44,272 nucleotides of DNA. Source: Mesorhizobium alhagi CCNWXJ12-2. Its GTDB lineage: Bacteria > Pseudomonadota > Alphaproteobacteria > Rhizobiales > Rhizobiaceae. Where the stretch lies: positions 1 to 44,272 of the forward strand of contig NZ_AHAM01000223.1 in assembly GCF_000236565.1 (NCBI RefSeq). The letters run 5' to 3'. Made by a program: the position numbers and the translations under genes. The notes beneath the pieces were generated by a model, which was not told the DNA's origin, made no database searches, and worked only from the letters and a program-made list of their open reading frames with translations. Below are positions 33,850-42,469 of the stretch, one piece after another; positions within the stretch are counted from its first letter, which is position 1, and each line of letters opens with the position of its first letter.

Positions 33850-34204
33850 CCTATGCTCCAGTCCCCGCTGTAGGCCTTGATTGGGAACGCGGGGCGCTGG
33901 GGGAACCCCGTGCCTGCCGCGTTGCTTGTGCTTGCGTCAGTTGCGAGGTTAGAGCCGCCGCAGACCCGGTTCGATTTGCCAATCCGGCGTGGCCGGTAAT
34001 CCCATAGGGCAGGGGAGGAGAACGGGCGCAAACCGAAAGGATGCGGGCGCGCTCGGCATTTTCACCAAACGCGCCAAAAGGGTGAACGCGGCTTGAACGG
34101 CTACGACAATCGGCCAGTGGCGCTTATGCTTAGGTCGATCTTTCTGCTTTTGCGGCAAGTGCGAAAATCGCCGATCCCGGTCCCTTCTGCGACGAGGTGA
34201 GGGC
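33850..34204. promoter_or_regulatory. Divergent promoter region between methyltransferase and rfbC-like genes
   Basis: These 355 bases separate two divergently transcribed sugar genes and should hold both promoters. I see no convincing -35/-10 pair or long inverted repeat. A GC-rich stretch lies near the methyltransferase, and GAGGTGAGG just before 34205 serves as ribosome site for the + strand gene. Confidence 0.45.
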
Positions 34205-34744
34205 GTGCAGTTTACCGAAACGGAACTGAGCGGCGTCTGGCTGATCGAGCCGAGGCCGATACTGGATGATCGCGGATCCTTCACCAGGATCTTTTGCGAA
34301 AAGGAACTGGCCGATTGCGGGCTTGCGACCCGCTTTGTCCAGCACAGCCGATCGCATTCGGCCCAAAAGGGCACGCTGCGCGGCATGCACTATCAGCAGG
34401 AACCCTATGGCGAGGTGAAGATCGTCTCGTGCATCAGCGGCGCCATCTACGACGTGGTCATCGATCTGAGGCCGGATTCGCTAACCCGCCACCGCTGGAT
34501 CGGGTTCGAGCTGACGCCGCAAAACATGAGGCAAGTCTATATCCCGGCCGGCTTTGCTCACGGGTTCCAAACACTGAGCGATAATGCGGAGGTGTCGTAT
34601 CTCATCTCGCAATTCTACACGCCCCACGCCTCGACCGGCGTTCGCTACAACGATCCTGCCTTTTCGATCAATTGGCCGCTGATGCCCACCACGATCTCAA
34701 CCAAGGATCGTGCCTGGCCGCTGCTTGCAAAGCTGGTCTGCTAG
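34205..34744 (+). CDS. rfbC: dTDP-4-dehydrorhamnose 3,5-epimerase (RfbC) family protein
   Basis: This 179-residue cupin-type epimerase acts on a nucleotide-linked 4-keto-6-deoxy sugar. Family features are LDDRGSFTRIF, GTLRGMHYQ with the catalytic His62, VIDLRPDS, YIPAGFAHGFQTL and YNDPAFSINWP. GTG is the start, preceded by a good ribosome site. It is the only + strand gene in the cassette, and its last 4 bases overlap the end of the converging DUF4910 gene. dTDP-glucose pathway partners (RfbA, B, D) are absent nearby, so it may serve a CDP-sugar or other 4-keto sugar made by the cassette. Confidence 0.9.
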   Translation: MQFTETELSGVWLIEPRPILDDRGSFTRIFCEKELADCGLATRFVQHSRSHSAQKGTLRGMHYQQEPYGEVKIVSCISGAIYDVVIDLRPDSLTRHRWIGFELTPQNMRQVYIPAGFAHGFQTLSDNAEVSYLISQFYTPHASTGVRYNDPAFSINWPLMPTTISTKDRAWPLLAKLVC

Positions 34745-36072
34745 GCCGTCGCGAAGGCTGCATCGGCAAGCAGGCCGTGCTCGGCCAGGAGCGATGCGGC
34801 CGCCGCAATCTCGGTGAACGACAACCCCGAGCGCTCCGCCATCGAAAGCAGCGAATGGTTCCCGTCGGCGAGGTTCAGCACCCATAGCAGCGCGATCGAA
34901 CTCAGCCCCGTCGACGTCTCCCCCCCGAGCGCGGCATAAAGGCCGCGCCGGCCGAGTTGCGGTTCGCCCTTGGGGAAGAGATTCAACGGCGTCCAGTCCC
35001 CCTCCACGATGTCAATGACGTCCATCAGGATGCGGAAGGAGGAGGCCAGGTGCTCGGGCCGGATGAATTGGAGATCATCGGCCGAGGTATGGTACTGCGG
35101 GAACGTGCCGAAGGCGCTTCGCTGGAACATGCCAACGGGAAGATTGAAGCCCGGCGAGCAGAATTGCCGCTCGTCATAGCCGTAGGGCCAGAAGTCCAGC
35201 AATGTGGCTTTGCTTTCGCGGCTGAGCACATGAGCCATGGCCCGGTCGATGTAGGCGTCGCCGCGGCGGCTGCGCTTGTAGGTCGGACCGCCGGCGTCTC
35301 CCGCGCAAGACACGACAAGGCCATGGTCGATGCGGCCGGTGCCCGCTTCATTGTGCGCCAGCCAGGCCAGCGATCCTATCGTTCCAGGCGCAAACAAGAA
35401 CCGGTAACTGTAGCGGGTCCGTCTGGACCTGAGGTGGCGGGCAATGGTCGCCAGCAGCGCCAGCCCGGAACAATTGTCGTTGGCCAGCGATGGATGGCAG
35501 ATATGCGCGGACAGGAGGAATTCCCGGTCCGTGAGCCCTCGGTGCAGGTATTCGCCATAGGTCAGGCTTCCGTCCTTGAACTCGGAATCGATCTCCACCC
35601 GATAAAGACCGTCGGGCAATTCGGCCAGCCGGTTGTGGGCCATGCAAAAGCCCCAGGTCTCGGCATAGTACGAGGTGCGGTAGGGGATGAGCTCCGGCTG
35701 TTCAGGCAGGGTGTGGATGTGCCGCTTCAGCTCCTGTAGCGACAACGTTCCGTTGAACGGCGCGCTGTAGCTCACGACGTGCAGGTTGCAGTCCGCGAAA
35801 TCCACGATCACACGCCCGTCGGGCCCGGTGATGCGCGCGGCGCGGATGTTCCATTCCCTCGGCACCGTCCAGTCGAACACCTGCGTCCCGGTGGCGACCT
35901 CGCGCCGTTCCAGTCCGACGTGGCCCGACAGGATATCCAATGTCTGGCGCACGCCGTTTCCGGTGATGCTCCTGCAGATCGGGAAGAGCCGTTCGGCCAA
36001 GGCGTAGATGTCGTCGCCGACACCGGCGTCAGGCGGCGATGGATTGAAACCGTCGGGCTTCATATGCTCCAT
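34741..36072 (-). CDS. DUF4910 aminopeptidase-like protein of a sugar cassette
   Basis: This 443-residue protein matches the DUF4910/DUF2172 type: an N-terminal part beginning with YALAERLFPICRSITGNGVR, a zinc-peptidase-like core with SAHICHPSLANDNCSGLALL (192-211), HTSADD as a further metal-site block, and a C-terminal winged-helix-like region at about 370-440. The fold is that of M28-type aminopeptidases, but such proteins usually sit in polysaccharide or nucleotide-sugar clusters and their reaction is not established. Amide or N-acyl hydrolysis on a modified sugar is one possibility. The gene starts 6 bases after the epimerase stop. The ATG at 36063, with GGAG close upstream, is an alternative start. 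Confidence 0.83.
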   Translation of the reverse strand: MEHMKPDGFNPSPPDAGVGDDIYALAERLFPICRSITGNGVRQTLDILSGHVGLERREVATGTQVFDWTVPREWNIRAARITGPDGRVIVDFADCNLHVVSYSAPFNGTLSLQELKRHIHTLPEQPELIPYRTSYYAETWGFCMAHNRLAELPDGLYRVEIDSEFKDGSLTYGEYLHRGLTDREFLLSAHICHPSLANDNCSGLALLATIARHLRSRRTRYSYRFLFAPGTIGSLAWLAHNEAGTGRIDHGLVVSCAGDAGGPTYKRSRRGDAYIDRAMAHVLSRESKATLLDFWPYGYDERQFCSPGFNLPVGMFQRSAFGTFPQYHTSADDLQFIRPEHLASSFRILMDVIDIVEGDWTPLNLFPKGEPQLGRRGLYAALGGETSTGLSSIALLWVLNLADGNHSLLSMAERSGLSFTEIAAAASLLAEHGLLADAAFATA

Positions 36073-36078
36073 GCCCGA

Positions 36079-37140
36079 TCAGCTCGCAGCCGCCTCCAGG
36101 GTCCGGGAGGTCTCGCAAAACCGCATGCGCGCATCCAAAAGACCGCTGGCCACCAAATGCTTGATGTGGCCGATGCGCTGGAACCGCGGGCCCTCGAATT
36201 CCTCGAGCGTAAGGTCGGAGCTGCGATAGGCCGCAAAGAGCTGCTCGGCTCCCTTGCGGGCGTCCCATTGCGGCTTGAAGGCGGGAAGGACGCGGGCGAT
36301 CTTGTCGAAGCTGACGCGGTAGGAGCGTGTGTCAGGACCCGCATCCGGCGCGAACTCGAGCCGACAGCCGGGAACCACGCTCGCAACGATCTCGGCGATG
36401 TCGCGAATCCTGTAGTTGTGGGGGGTCTGGCCGACATTGAAGGCCTGGTTGTGGATGCTTTCGCGCGGCGCCTCGAGGCCGGCGATGAAGGCGCGCGAAA
36501 TGTCTTCGATGTGGACGATCGGCCGCCACGGGCTGCCGTCGGATTTCAGCAGGATGACGCCTTCGGTGACCGCCCACGCGACAAGATTGTTCAAGACAAT
36601 GTCAAAGCGAAGCCGCGGCGACAGGCCGTAGGCGGTGGCCGGGCGGAAATAGACCGGCGAGAAGTCGCGATCGGCCAGCTCGGCGATATCGCGTTCCGAA
36701 AGCACCTTGGACCAGCCGTAGGGCGTCACCGGGTTCAGCCCGCCGGTTTCATCGATGATGTCCTCGCCGGCAAGGCCGTAATTGCTGCAGGAGGAAGCGT
36801 AAAGGAAGCGCGCCACGCCCGCGGCCTTGGCCGCGCGGGCGAACCGGACGCTTGCTTTGTGGTTGATTTCATAGGTCAGGTCCGGGTCGAGATTGCCCAG
36901 CGGATCGTTCGAGAGCGCCGCCAGATGAATGACGGCGTCGAAGCCCTCGAGGTCGTGAGGCTCGACATCCCGGACGTCCTTGCGGATCGAAGGAACGGAA
37001 GCCTGCTTGCCGCCGGCGGCATAGGTGCAGCGCTGGTAAAGATCGCTGTCATAGCCGGTTACGGCGTGACCCGCCTGCAAAAGCATCGGAACCATCACCG
37101 AACCGATATAGCCTTGATGGCCTGTGACCAGAACTTTCAT
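36079..37140 (-). CDS. NAD-dependent sugar epimerase/dehydratase (extended SDR)
   Basis: This 353-residue extended short-chain dehydrogenase has the dinucleotide loop GHQGYIGS (7-14), a catalytic region ASSCSNYG and the YGWSK pair (Tyr141, Lys145), and a substrate-binding C-terminal half with [15 protein letters not shown]. These enzymes epimerise, dehydrate or reduce nucleotide sugars. The ATG at 37140 is right before the Rossmann motif; the open frame extends upstream only as an artefact inside the aminotransferase gene. It is the middle gene of the aminotransferase-epimerase-DUF4910 operon. The exact reaction cannot be read from sequence. Confidence 0.88.
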   Translation of the reverse strand: MKVLVTGHQGYIGSVMVPMLLQAGHAVTGYDSDLYQRCTYAAGGKQASVPSIRKDVRDVEPHDLEGFDAVIHLAALSNDPLGNLDPDLTYEINHKASVRFARAAKAAGVARFLYASSCSNYGLAGEDIIDETGGLNPVTPYGWSKVLSERDIAELADRDFSPVYFRPATAYGLSPRLRFDIVLNNLVAWAVTEGVILLKSDGSPWRPIVHIEDISRAFIAGLEAPRESIHNQAFNVGQTPHNYRIRDIAEIVASVVPGCRLEFAPDAGPDTRSYRVSFDKIARVLPAFKPQWDARKGAEQLFAAYRSSDLTLEEFEGPRFQRIGHIKHLVASGLLDARMRFCETSRTLEAAAS

Positions 37141-37184
37141 CGCACACCTCTTTTGACGTTGTTGGCTTACAGTACAACCGCCGC

Positions 37185-38555
37185 TTACGTGTTGACGGCG
37201 ATCGGAATGATTTGCGCCGGCTCGTCGGCGCGATTGAAGCGACGAAAGACCAGCTGCGAGGGACGGCCGACAAGGAACCGTTCGACGCCGCCGTCGAGCG
37301 CCCGGGCATAGATGGCCAGCGCCCCGTCGACGGCCTCGATTGTCCGCGCGATCGCCTCGTTGTCGTGGGCGTAGCTGACGACGAGGGACGGCATGAGCAC
37401 GCCGCGCCTGATCGTTTCCTGCAGGAACAGGCTGCGGAAAGCCTGCGATGGCTGTTTCCCGGCGTCGAGCGTGGTGAACGCAAGGCAGGAGGGCCGGCCA
37501 ACCGGTTTGACGTGGTCGGAGAGGCCGTGCCTTCTGGCCGCATCCTCGACGCCGTCTCTCAGTTTGGCGCCTTGCCGATAGAGATGCTCTATCACGGGCT
37601 CGTCGCGGTAGATGCGCATCGTGGCAATGGCCGCGGCCAGCGAATGGGTTTCGGCGCCGTGGGTCGTCGACAGCAGGAACACCCGCGGCCGGTCGGTGTG
37701 CTCCAGTCCGCCCAGCCGCATGTATTCGCGTTTTCCGGCCAGCGCCGATACCGAAAAACCGTTCGCCAGCGCCTTGCCGAAGCAGGAGAGGTCGGGCTCG
37801 ATCCCATAGACCTTCTGCGCGCCGCCGGCGTGCCAGCGAAACCCGGTGATCATCTCGTCCAGGATGAGCAAAGCGCCATTCTCGCGGCAAAGGCGATGCA
37901 CTTCGTGCAAGAACCCTTCTTGCGGGTCGTCGGCGCGCGCCGCCTCGAGAATAAGACCCGCGATCTTGCCGCGGTTTCTGGCAAACAATTCCTCGACGCT
38001 GGTTATGTCGTTGTAGCGGAAGGTCAAGGTCAGCCGCCGCACCGTCTCGGGTATGCCGGCGTTCATTGCGGTGGTTCCGATGAACCAGTCGTCAGTCGAA
38101 AAGAAGGGGTGATCTGCGCAGCAGGCGATGAGGTCGCGTCCGGTGTAGGCCCGGGCAATGCGCACCGCGCCAGACGTCGCGTCGGATCCGTCCTTGCAGA
38201 ATTTCACCATTTCGGCGCCTGGAACAAGGTCCAGGAATGTCTCGGCGCAGTCGATCTCGATTCGAGCAGGCCTGGTGAAATTGCAGCCTCCGCCAAGCGC
38301 TGCCTCAACCGCCCTGAGCACTGTCGGATAGGCATGGCCCAACCCGACCGCGCGGTTGCCCATGCCATATTCGATGTATTCGTTGCCGTCGACGTCCCAG
38401 ACATGGCAGCCGAGGCCGCGCTCGATGAAACCGGGCGCCAGCACGGGATACTGGTCTTCGCCCTTGGCGTAGGTATGGCTGGGGCCCGCGTGTATGATGC
38501 GCGCCTTCTCCTGCACCCGCCGTGACTTGATGAACTTGCCAAGATGTTCAGACAT
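37185..38555 (-). CDS. Class III aminotransferase, glutamate-1-semialdehyde aminomutase-like
   Basis: This 456-residue PLP enzyme has [51 protein letters not shown] with Asp233 and CFGKALANG with the PLP Lys261. It resembles GSA aminomutase (HemL), but its place as first gene of a sugar operon with an epimerase suggests amination of a keto sugar or provision of an amino-acid-derived group, not haem synthesis. Housekeeping hemL genes are normally not in such clusters, and most Rhizobiales make 5-aminolevulinate by HemA instead. It ends 44 bases before the epimerase start. Confidence 0.87.
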   Translation of the reverse strand: MSEHLGKFIKSRRVQEKARIIHAGPSHTYAKGEDQYPVLAPGFIERGLGCHVWDVDGNEYIEYGMGNRAVGLGHAYPTVLRAVEAALGGGCNFTRPARIEIDCAETFLDLVPGAEMVKFCKDGSDATSGAVRIARAYTGRDLIACCADHPFFSTDDWFIGTTAMNAGIPETVRRLTLTFRYNDITSVEELFARNRGKIAGLILEAARADDPQEGFLHEVHRLCRENGALLILDEMITGFRWHAGGAQKVYGIEPDLSCFGKALANGFSVSALAGKREYMRLGGLEHTDRPRVFLLSTTHGAETHSLAAAIATMRIYRDEPVIEHLYRQGAKLRDGVEDAARRHGLSDHVKPVGRPSCLAFTTLDAGKQPSQAFRSLFLQETIRRGVLMPSLVVSYAHDNEAIARTIEAVDGALAIYARALDGGVERFLVGRPSQLVFRRFNRADEPAQIIPIAVNT

Positions 38556-38941
38556 GCGACCCCACCTGTTCGCCTGGAGTTTACATGTTCACAGCTGCAA
38601 TTCGCGCTCCCAATAAGGTCAACGCCGCCTCGCTCAAAGGGCGTATGTCGGCCCTGGCCGAGACCGTCCTGCACGGTCGAAGCCGTGACGAGCTTGAACT
38701 ATCCGACCCTCCTGGAGGCCTTGCCCTCCAGGCCGCCTTCAGTTCAGATTCAGGAACAGCGGCGAGCGCGATTTTGCCACTAATCCCGGCCAAGCCCCTA
38801 GGCGGCCGTGCCCGGGACCTGGAACGGCGGCTTTGCCTTTGCTCCACAAAGGACGGCTCAAGCAGCGTCGGCCAGTCCGGACGTGGCGTTCGAGACCAAC
38901 CCCAATTGCCTGAACAACGACGTCGGCAGCCGGTCTTTTCG
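38556..38941. other. Intergenic stretch upstream of the sugar operon, with a hairpin
   Basis: This should hold the promoter of the aminotransferase operon. A hairpin with stem CCTGGAGG (38711-38718) and CCTCCAGG (38725-38732) and a 6-base loop lies in it. A long + strand open frame (38585-39226) crosses it but overlaps the small - strand genes and shows no domain, so I do not call it. Confidence 0.45.
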
Positions 38942-39034
38942 TCAGCTCAAGAGATTGCCCATGAAGGACCCAAAGATCCACAACCCTATTGCCGGCGCAA
39001 GAATCCATCTTGCCTCGTATATGCTCTTGTCCAT
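38942..39034 (-). CDS. Tiny single-pass membrane protein (30 residues)
   Basis: ATG at 39034 begins a 30-residue protein: a short charged head (MDKSIYEARW), then a hydrophobic stretch ILAPAIGLWIFGSFMGNLL to the stop. The head and start of the helix resemble the N-terminus of YqhA-type membrane proteins (about 160-180 residues), so it may be a relic or a true micro-protein. It follows the 49-residue gene by 50 bases on the same strand. The ribosome site is weak. Confidence 0.4.
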   Translation of the reverse strand: MDKSIYEARWILAPAIGLWIFGSFMGNLLS

Positions 39035-39084
39035 GTAAAGGTGCTCTTGTTGATGAAGCCGGTTCGGCATCTGCGACGCCACCG

Positions 39085-39234
39085 TCACGAAAACATCCCG
39101 ATCAGCGCGAGAACGGCTCCGGCCACCAGCAGCAGCCACGACAGACACTGCAGGACCACACCGGCCCTTTCCAGCGCCTCGAGACGACGCTCGACTTTGC
39201 GGCTGTGGTCCATTGTATCGGTTTGACGCATCAT
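39085..39234 (-). CDS. Small membrane protein with charged head (49 residues)
   Basis: From ATG at 39234 the frame encodes a hydrophilic helix (DHSRKVERRLEALERAG) followed by one membrane segment (VVLQCLSWLLLVAGAVLALI) and a short end GMFS. GGTGG lies about 9 bases upstream. An open frame further upstream (to 39348) is not protein-like. Together with the 30-residue gene 50 bases downstream it may form a micro-protein operon. The family is unknown; the layout recalls small membrane-bound stress or toxin-like peptides, but no function can be claimed. Confidence 0.5.
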   Translation of the reverse strand: MMRQTDTMDHSRKVERRLEALERAGVVLQCLSWLLLVAGAVLALIGMFS

Positions 39235-39560
39235 GATCCCATTCCACCGATCGCCCTGCACTGTGGACGCGCGCCACGCAGCGTTTCTGGACCGCGGCTG
39301 GGACAGCAACGGCGATTGCGACGACCTTAGCCCGCGGCGCGGGTCCAATGCCGAACATTGTCGCGGGAAGGGGGCATTTGTCCGTGAAGCATGTCACACG
39401 GTGAGCAGGGTCTTTGCGGTGAGCGATCCAAAAGCCATGGCAATCTCGCCATCGGCGGCAAACGAACGGCGCTGTCGCTATCGCCTGTTCCATTCTGGGC
39501 CATGATGAAGGGCATGCGACTTGCATGGCTTGAGCAGTCGGCGCCGCCAGCGCCGGCCAG

Positions 39561-39626
39561 CGCCCCTGCATCGTCAGGGGCGTGAGGCTCGCCGGGACGG
39601 GCGGGGAAATTCTCCCCGGCGAGCCT
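39561..39626. terminator. Two tandem strong hairpins
   Basis: The first has stem CGCCCCTG (39561-39568) and CAGGGGCG (39575-39582) with a 6-base loop. The second has a perfect 12-bp stem AGGCTCGCCGGG (39585-39596) and CCCGGCGAGCCT (39615-39626) with an 18-base loop. Neither has a T-run. No supported gene ends here; the 39235-39946 stretch otherwise shows nothing recognisable, so the hairpins could be the end of an unseen small RNA or gene, or insulate the LuxR gene's 3' end. Confidence 0.5.
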
Positions 39627-39946
39627 TCGATTTGCGGATTCTGTGATCAACTGTCAGCCAGCGTGCAGGCGCCTTGGCCAAGCGTCGGATTCGCCGCCCG
39701 GCCGCGAGCCGGCCACTATCGCATATAGCAGGCAGGTCTGGACAAGGACTTTGCCGTCGAGGAGCGCGCCCGACCATCCCGCCACTGGGGCGGGATGGCA
39801 GCGGGCCATCCTTATCTCTGGCTGTGAACGCGAAACGAGACGACCGCAACCCGACAGGCGCATTGACGAAGCGCTGCTTGGCGATTGTGCGCTCATCATC
39901 CGCCACCGAAATTCCCCGATGGCGGATGTGAGATTGTCATTGGCGA

Positions 39947-40729
39947 TCAGACTGCAGACGAAGAATTCACCTCCGGCGGGAAAAGGTCGTTGATCTTGTA
40001 GGCGACCTCGGTCCGGTTCGTCGCTTTCAGCTTTTTCATGATGTTGCGGATGTGGACCTTGACCGTGCTTTCCCGCAGGTTCAGCTCATAGGCGATGATC
40101 TTGTTGGCCTTGCCCCGCCGCAGCGCCTGAGCCACTTCCGCCTGCCGGATCGTGAACATTCCGGTGAGCGTCGGTGTTTCGCGCCCGCCGGTGTCCAGCA
40201 GGTGCCGCATGGCAAGGACACTGCTGGCCGGAACGAAAATGCCTCCTGCCACAGCAAGGCCAATCGCCTCCACGCACACGTCGATTCCGACCGAAGTCGG
40301 GATGTAGCCGCGCGCGCCGCATTCCAGTGCCCTCAAAATCTGTCCCAGGTCGTCCGTATCGGCCAGTATGACAACGGGCACCGCTCGGAACTCAGCGGCG
40401 ATTCGCGAGATTTCGTCCGAAATCCCGGCATCGGTGACCTTTCGGCCGCCAAGGTTGAAAAGGACCGCGCCCAGAGGCGGATGCGAAGCTTTCTTGGCGC
40501 GCCACTGCTCGACCGAGCTCATGGCGCCCACATCCATACCAAGGTCGTGATCGATCAGCGCCTTCGCCAGGCATTCCCGGTCCAGCGCTCGGCTGTCGAT
40601 GATGAGCAGGGTCTCGGCCCATGCTCCGGGTCCAGGGTCAATCGGCGAACCGGACCGCGTGGGGCCAGCACCGTCCCTTGCATTCCCCTGTTGTGAACTT
40701 GAGTCGTATAATCCTGTAACGGAAGTCAT
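39947..40729 (-). CDS. LuxR-family regulator with degenerate receiver domain
   Basis: This 260-residue response-regulator-like protein has a Gly/Ser-rich N-terminus (1-37), a receiver-like domain at about 38-165 and a LuxR helix-turn-helix at about 190-247 (LTGMFTIRQAEVAQALRRGK, then LRESTVKVHIRNIMKKL). In the receiver LLIIDSRALDRE keeps one acidic residue, but the phospho-acceptor position is Asn92 (AVLFNLGG). It therefore probably works without phosphorylation. The start at 40729 has GGTGGG about 8 bases upstream. It lies downstream of the Crp/Fnr gene on the same strand, separated by 303 bases, and is a distant paralogue of the 14160 regulator. Confidence 0.87.
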   Translation of the reverse strand: MTSVTGLYDSSSQQGNARDGAGPTRSGSPIDPGPGAWAETLLIIDSRALDRECLAKALIDHDLGMDVGAMSSVEQWRAKKASHPPLGAVLFNLGGRKVTDAGISDEISRIAAEFRAVPVVILADTDDLGQILRALECGARGYIPTSVGIDVCVEAIGLAVAGGIFVPASSVLAMRHLLDTGGRETPTLTGMFTIRQAEVAQALRRGKANKIIAYELNLRESTVKVHIRNIMKKLKATNRTEVAYKINDLFPPEVNSSSAV

Positions 40730-40932
40730 ACAAATACCCACCCTTTCCACGCAGATCGCCACCAGGCGACCGTTCAGAGCCCCTTCAAAAAAAGCCTAGA
40801 GAGAAAGTTGCAGTCCCCACCCGTATGCGAGCGCTTTGGGCAACTTCCGCCCCAGCGGTAGTTTCTTTTTGGCCCTTCGCTTCCGCAGGGCGAGAACCAG
40901 ACCCCTAGAGTATGTAAAAGCCAAAACTTTTC

Positions 40933-40948
40933 GTTAACATAGGTTAAC
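40933..40948. promoter_or_regulatory. Palindrome GTTAAC-ATAG-GTTAAC
   Basis: Two self-complementary GTTAAC hexamers separated by 4 bases give a 16-base dyad in an AT-rich tract about 200 bases upstream of the LuxR start and 85 bases past the Crp/Fnr stop. It is a candidate operator for the LuxR gene. A second, weaker repeat (AAGTTGC at 40805-40811 and GCAACTT at 40840-40846) lies nearer to the gene. No binding protein can be named. Confidence 0.35.
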
Positions 40949-41032
40949 TTACCAAAAAATAGTTCCATGGTGTTAGGAAGCGTACAATTGTCTTGCGCCG
41001 GCTGCAGAAAGTTCGGCGGCATCCATGCCGAA

Positions 41033-41749
41033 TTACATCAACCGCAGGTATTCCTTGTCGAAGCCGGCAAGCGCCACGAGTTTTTTTCTGCTGAGCACCT
41101 CAACCCAGCCGGCCTTGAAAGAAATCATTTCCAACTTTCGCAACTCTCCGAGAGTCCGGTTTACGTGTACGGGCGTCAATCCGAGGATGTCTGCAAGTTC
41201 CTGCTGAGTGAGAGGGCATTCGTACCGCCCGCCCGATGCCAGGCCGTAAGCCGAGAGCCGCTCCTCCATTTCGAGGAGAAAGTGAGCGGTGCGGCTCATG
41301 GCGTTGCGTCGTCCGGTGTTCATCAGATGTTCTGTCAGGATCGAGTTCTGGCGAGCGATCGCGCGTGTGAGCATGTTGCCCAGAGGCCTGTGAAGGAGCG
41401 TGGCGCTGGCAAGGGCGCGCCTGGGAATTTCGAAAAGCGACAAATCCGATATTGCCGACAGGGTGGCGATGCTGGGGCCGTCGACGGCTCTTACGCCGAT
41501 TATATCACCCCTGAGAGGCGTATCGATTATCTGGCGATCGCCATTTTGCAGGCCGCGCTGCAGGCACGCCCATCCGGATTGCACGATGAAGATCCTGGTG
41601 TCGACTTCACCCTGGCGGCTGACAATCGAATGCGCCTTGTACTCCTTCGCGACAAGCTTCAAAAATGAGTAGGGCTCGCTTTCGTCCCGCGTCAAAGACG
41701 CGCCAATAGGATGCGATTTTATGAATTGAAGCAGTGTTTGATTGTGCAT
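41033..41749 (-). CDS. Crp/Fnr-family transcriptional regulator
   Basis: This 238-residue regulator has a cyclic-nucleotide-binding-like beta domain at about 20-130 (GEVDTRIFIVQSGWACLQR, then LRGDIIGVRAV), a long dimer helix and a winged helix with LTQQELADILGLTPVHVNRT (about 185-204). The Fnr-type N-terminal Cys cluster is missing, and only one Cys is visible in the sensor half, so it is not an iron-sulphur oxygen sensor. The sensor ligand is unknown. It has no operon partner; the 720 bases upstream are gene-free. Confidence 0.88.
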   Translation of the reverse strand: MHNQTLLQFIKSHPIGASLTRDESEPYSFLKLVAKEYKAHSIVSRQGEVDTRIFIVQSGWACLQRGLQNGDRQIIDTPLRGDIIGVRAVDGPSIATLSAISDLSLFEIPRRALASATLLHRPLGNMLTRAIARQNSILTEHLMNTGRRNAMSRTAHFLLEMEERLSAYGLASGGRYECPLTQQELADILGLTPVHVNRTLGELRKLEMISFKAGWVEVLSRKKLVALAGFDKEYLRLM

Positions 41750-42469
41750 GGAAAAGCTGTAATTCGTCCCGCCAGAAGCACAACTTACGATAGATTACTT
41801 AGAAGAACCAGATAACCATCCCCTGTGCCCCAGTACTGCCTTTGCGGGAGACATCATACCATTGGCTTAGTGAATCTTCTATTTACGGATATTTTTACCC
41901 GCTCCTCATCCAATTTGGCAAGCCATGACGCACCCCCCATCTGTCACGGGAGCGGATGTTACCTCCAAAAGTTCGTTGACGGAATATTGGGGGCAGGTCG
42001 ATTATCCCTGCGCTCGCGTGAAAATTGCTCATGCGGCCTGTCCGCACTCTTGAGGGGCAGGATAGGGGGGCCGTCGCCCCACCCGCCCAGCGGCTCCCCT
42101 ATCGCGGCTTGGCTCAGCTTCGCCCCGAGCGACTCCTGAGCTGAGCCGTCCAAGGCTCTCAGACACCCTTCCTAGAAACTACGGCGTGGCGGTGCGGCAG
42201 CTATGACGGCTTGGCGCGGCCTGCCACTTCTTGGATTGTGAACCAGCGGGTCGTCACGACGGTTCGATCGTTCAAGCGGCAAAGAGAAGGGTCACGACCC
42301 TGCGGGCCAAACGATCGTGTTCGGGCCTGGCCGGGATCGTATGGGAGCAGGCGTCAGCGTGCTACCGGTCAGTCGCGACAATTCAAAAGCTCTTGGAAAA
42401 CCGTACCCAAGGGCCGCCATTTACCGCGGCCAGGGCAGATGTGGCGATGCGCATTTTTGGGTCCGGGAT
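41750..42469. other. Gene-poor stretch with strong hairpins
   Basis: The first 80 bases are AT-rich and should hold the Crp/Fnr promoter. The middle has the hairpin listed separately and a further inverted repeat GGCTCAGC (42111-42118) with GCTGAGCC (42140-42147). Open frames at 42211-42654 on + overlap the small - strand gene and show no domain. No tRNA or known RNA family was recognised. Confidence 0.45.
42061..42103. ncRNA. 13-bp hairpin, possible structured RNA or terminator
   Basis: GATAGGGGGGCCG (42061-42073) pairs with CGGCTCCCCTATC (42091-42103) with one mismatch in DNA that is a G-U pair in RNA, around a 17-base C-rich loop. A second 8-bp repeat follows within 10 bases. No gene ends nearby on the + strand, so a small RNA with a terminal hairpin is one reading. 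Low certainty. Confidence 0.3.

Noticed and set aside
35779-37311. 510-codon + strand open frame across the epimerase and DUF4910 genes
   Set aside because: It is antisense to two well-supported genes, spans their boundary and shows no family motif.
37212-38525. 437-codon + strand open frame opposite the aminotransferase
   Set aside because: The aminotransferase on the other strand carries all family motifs; this frame carries none.
38585-39226. 213-codon + strand open frame upstream of the aminotransferase operon
   Set aside because: It overlaps two better-looking small - strand genes, and its composition is that of a GC-driven open frame.
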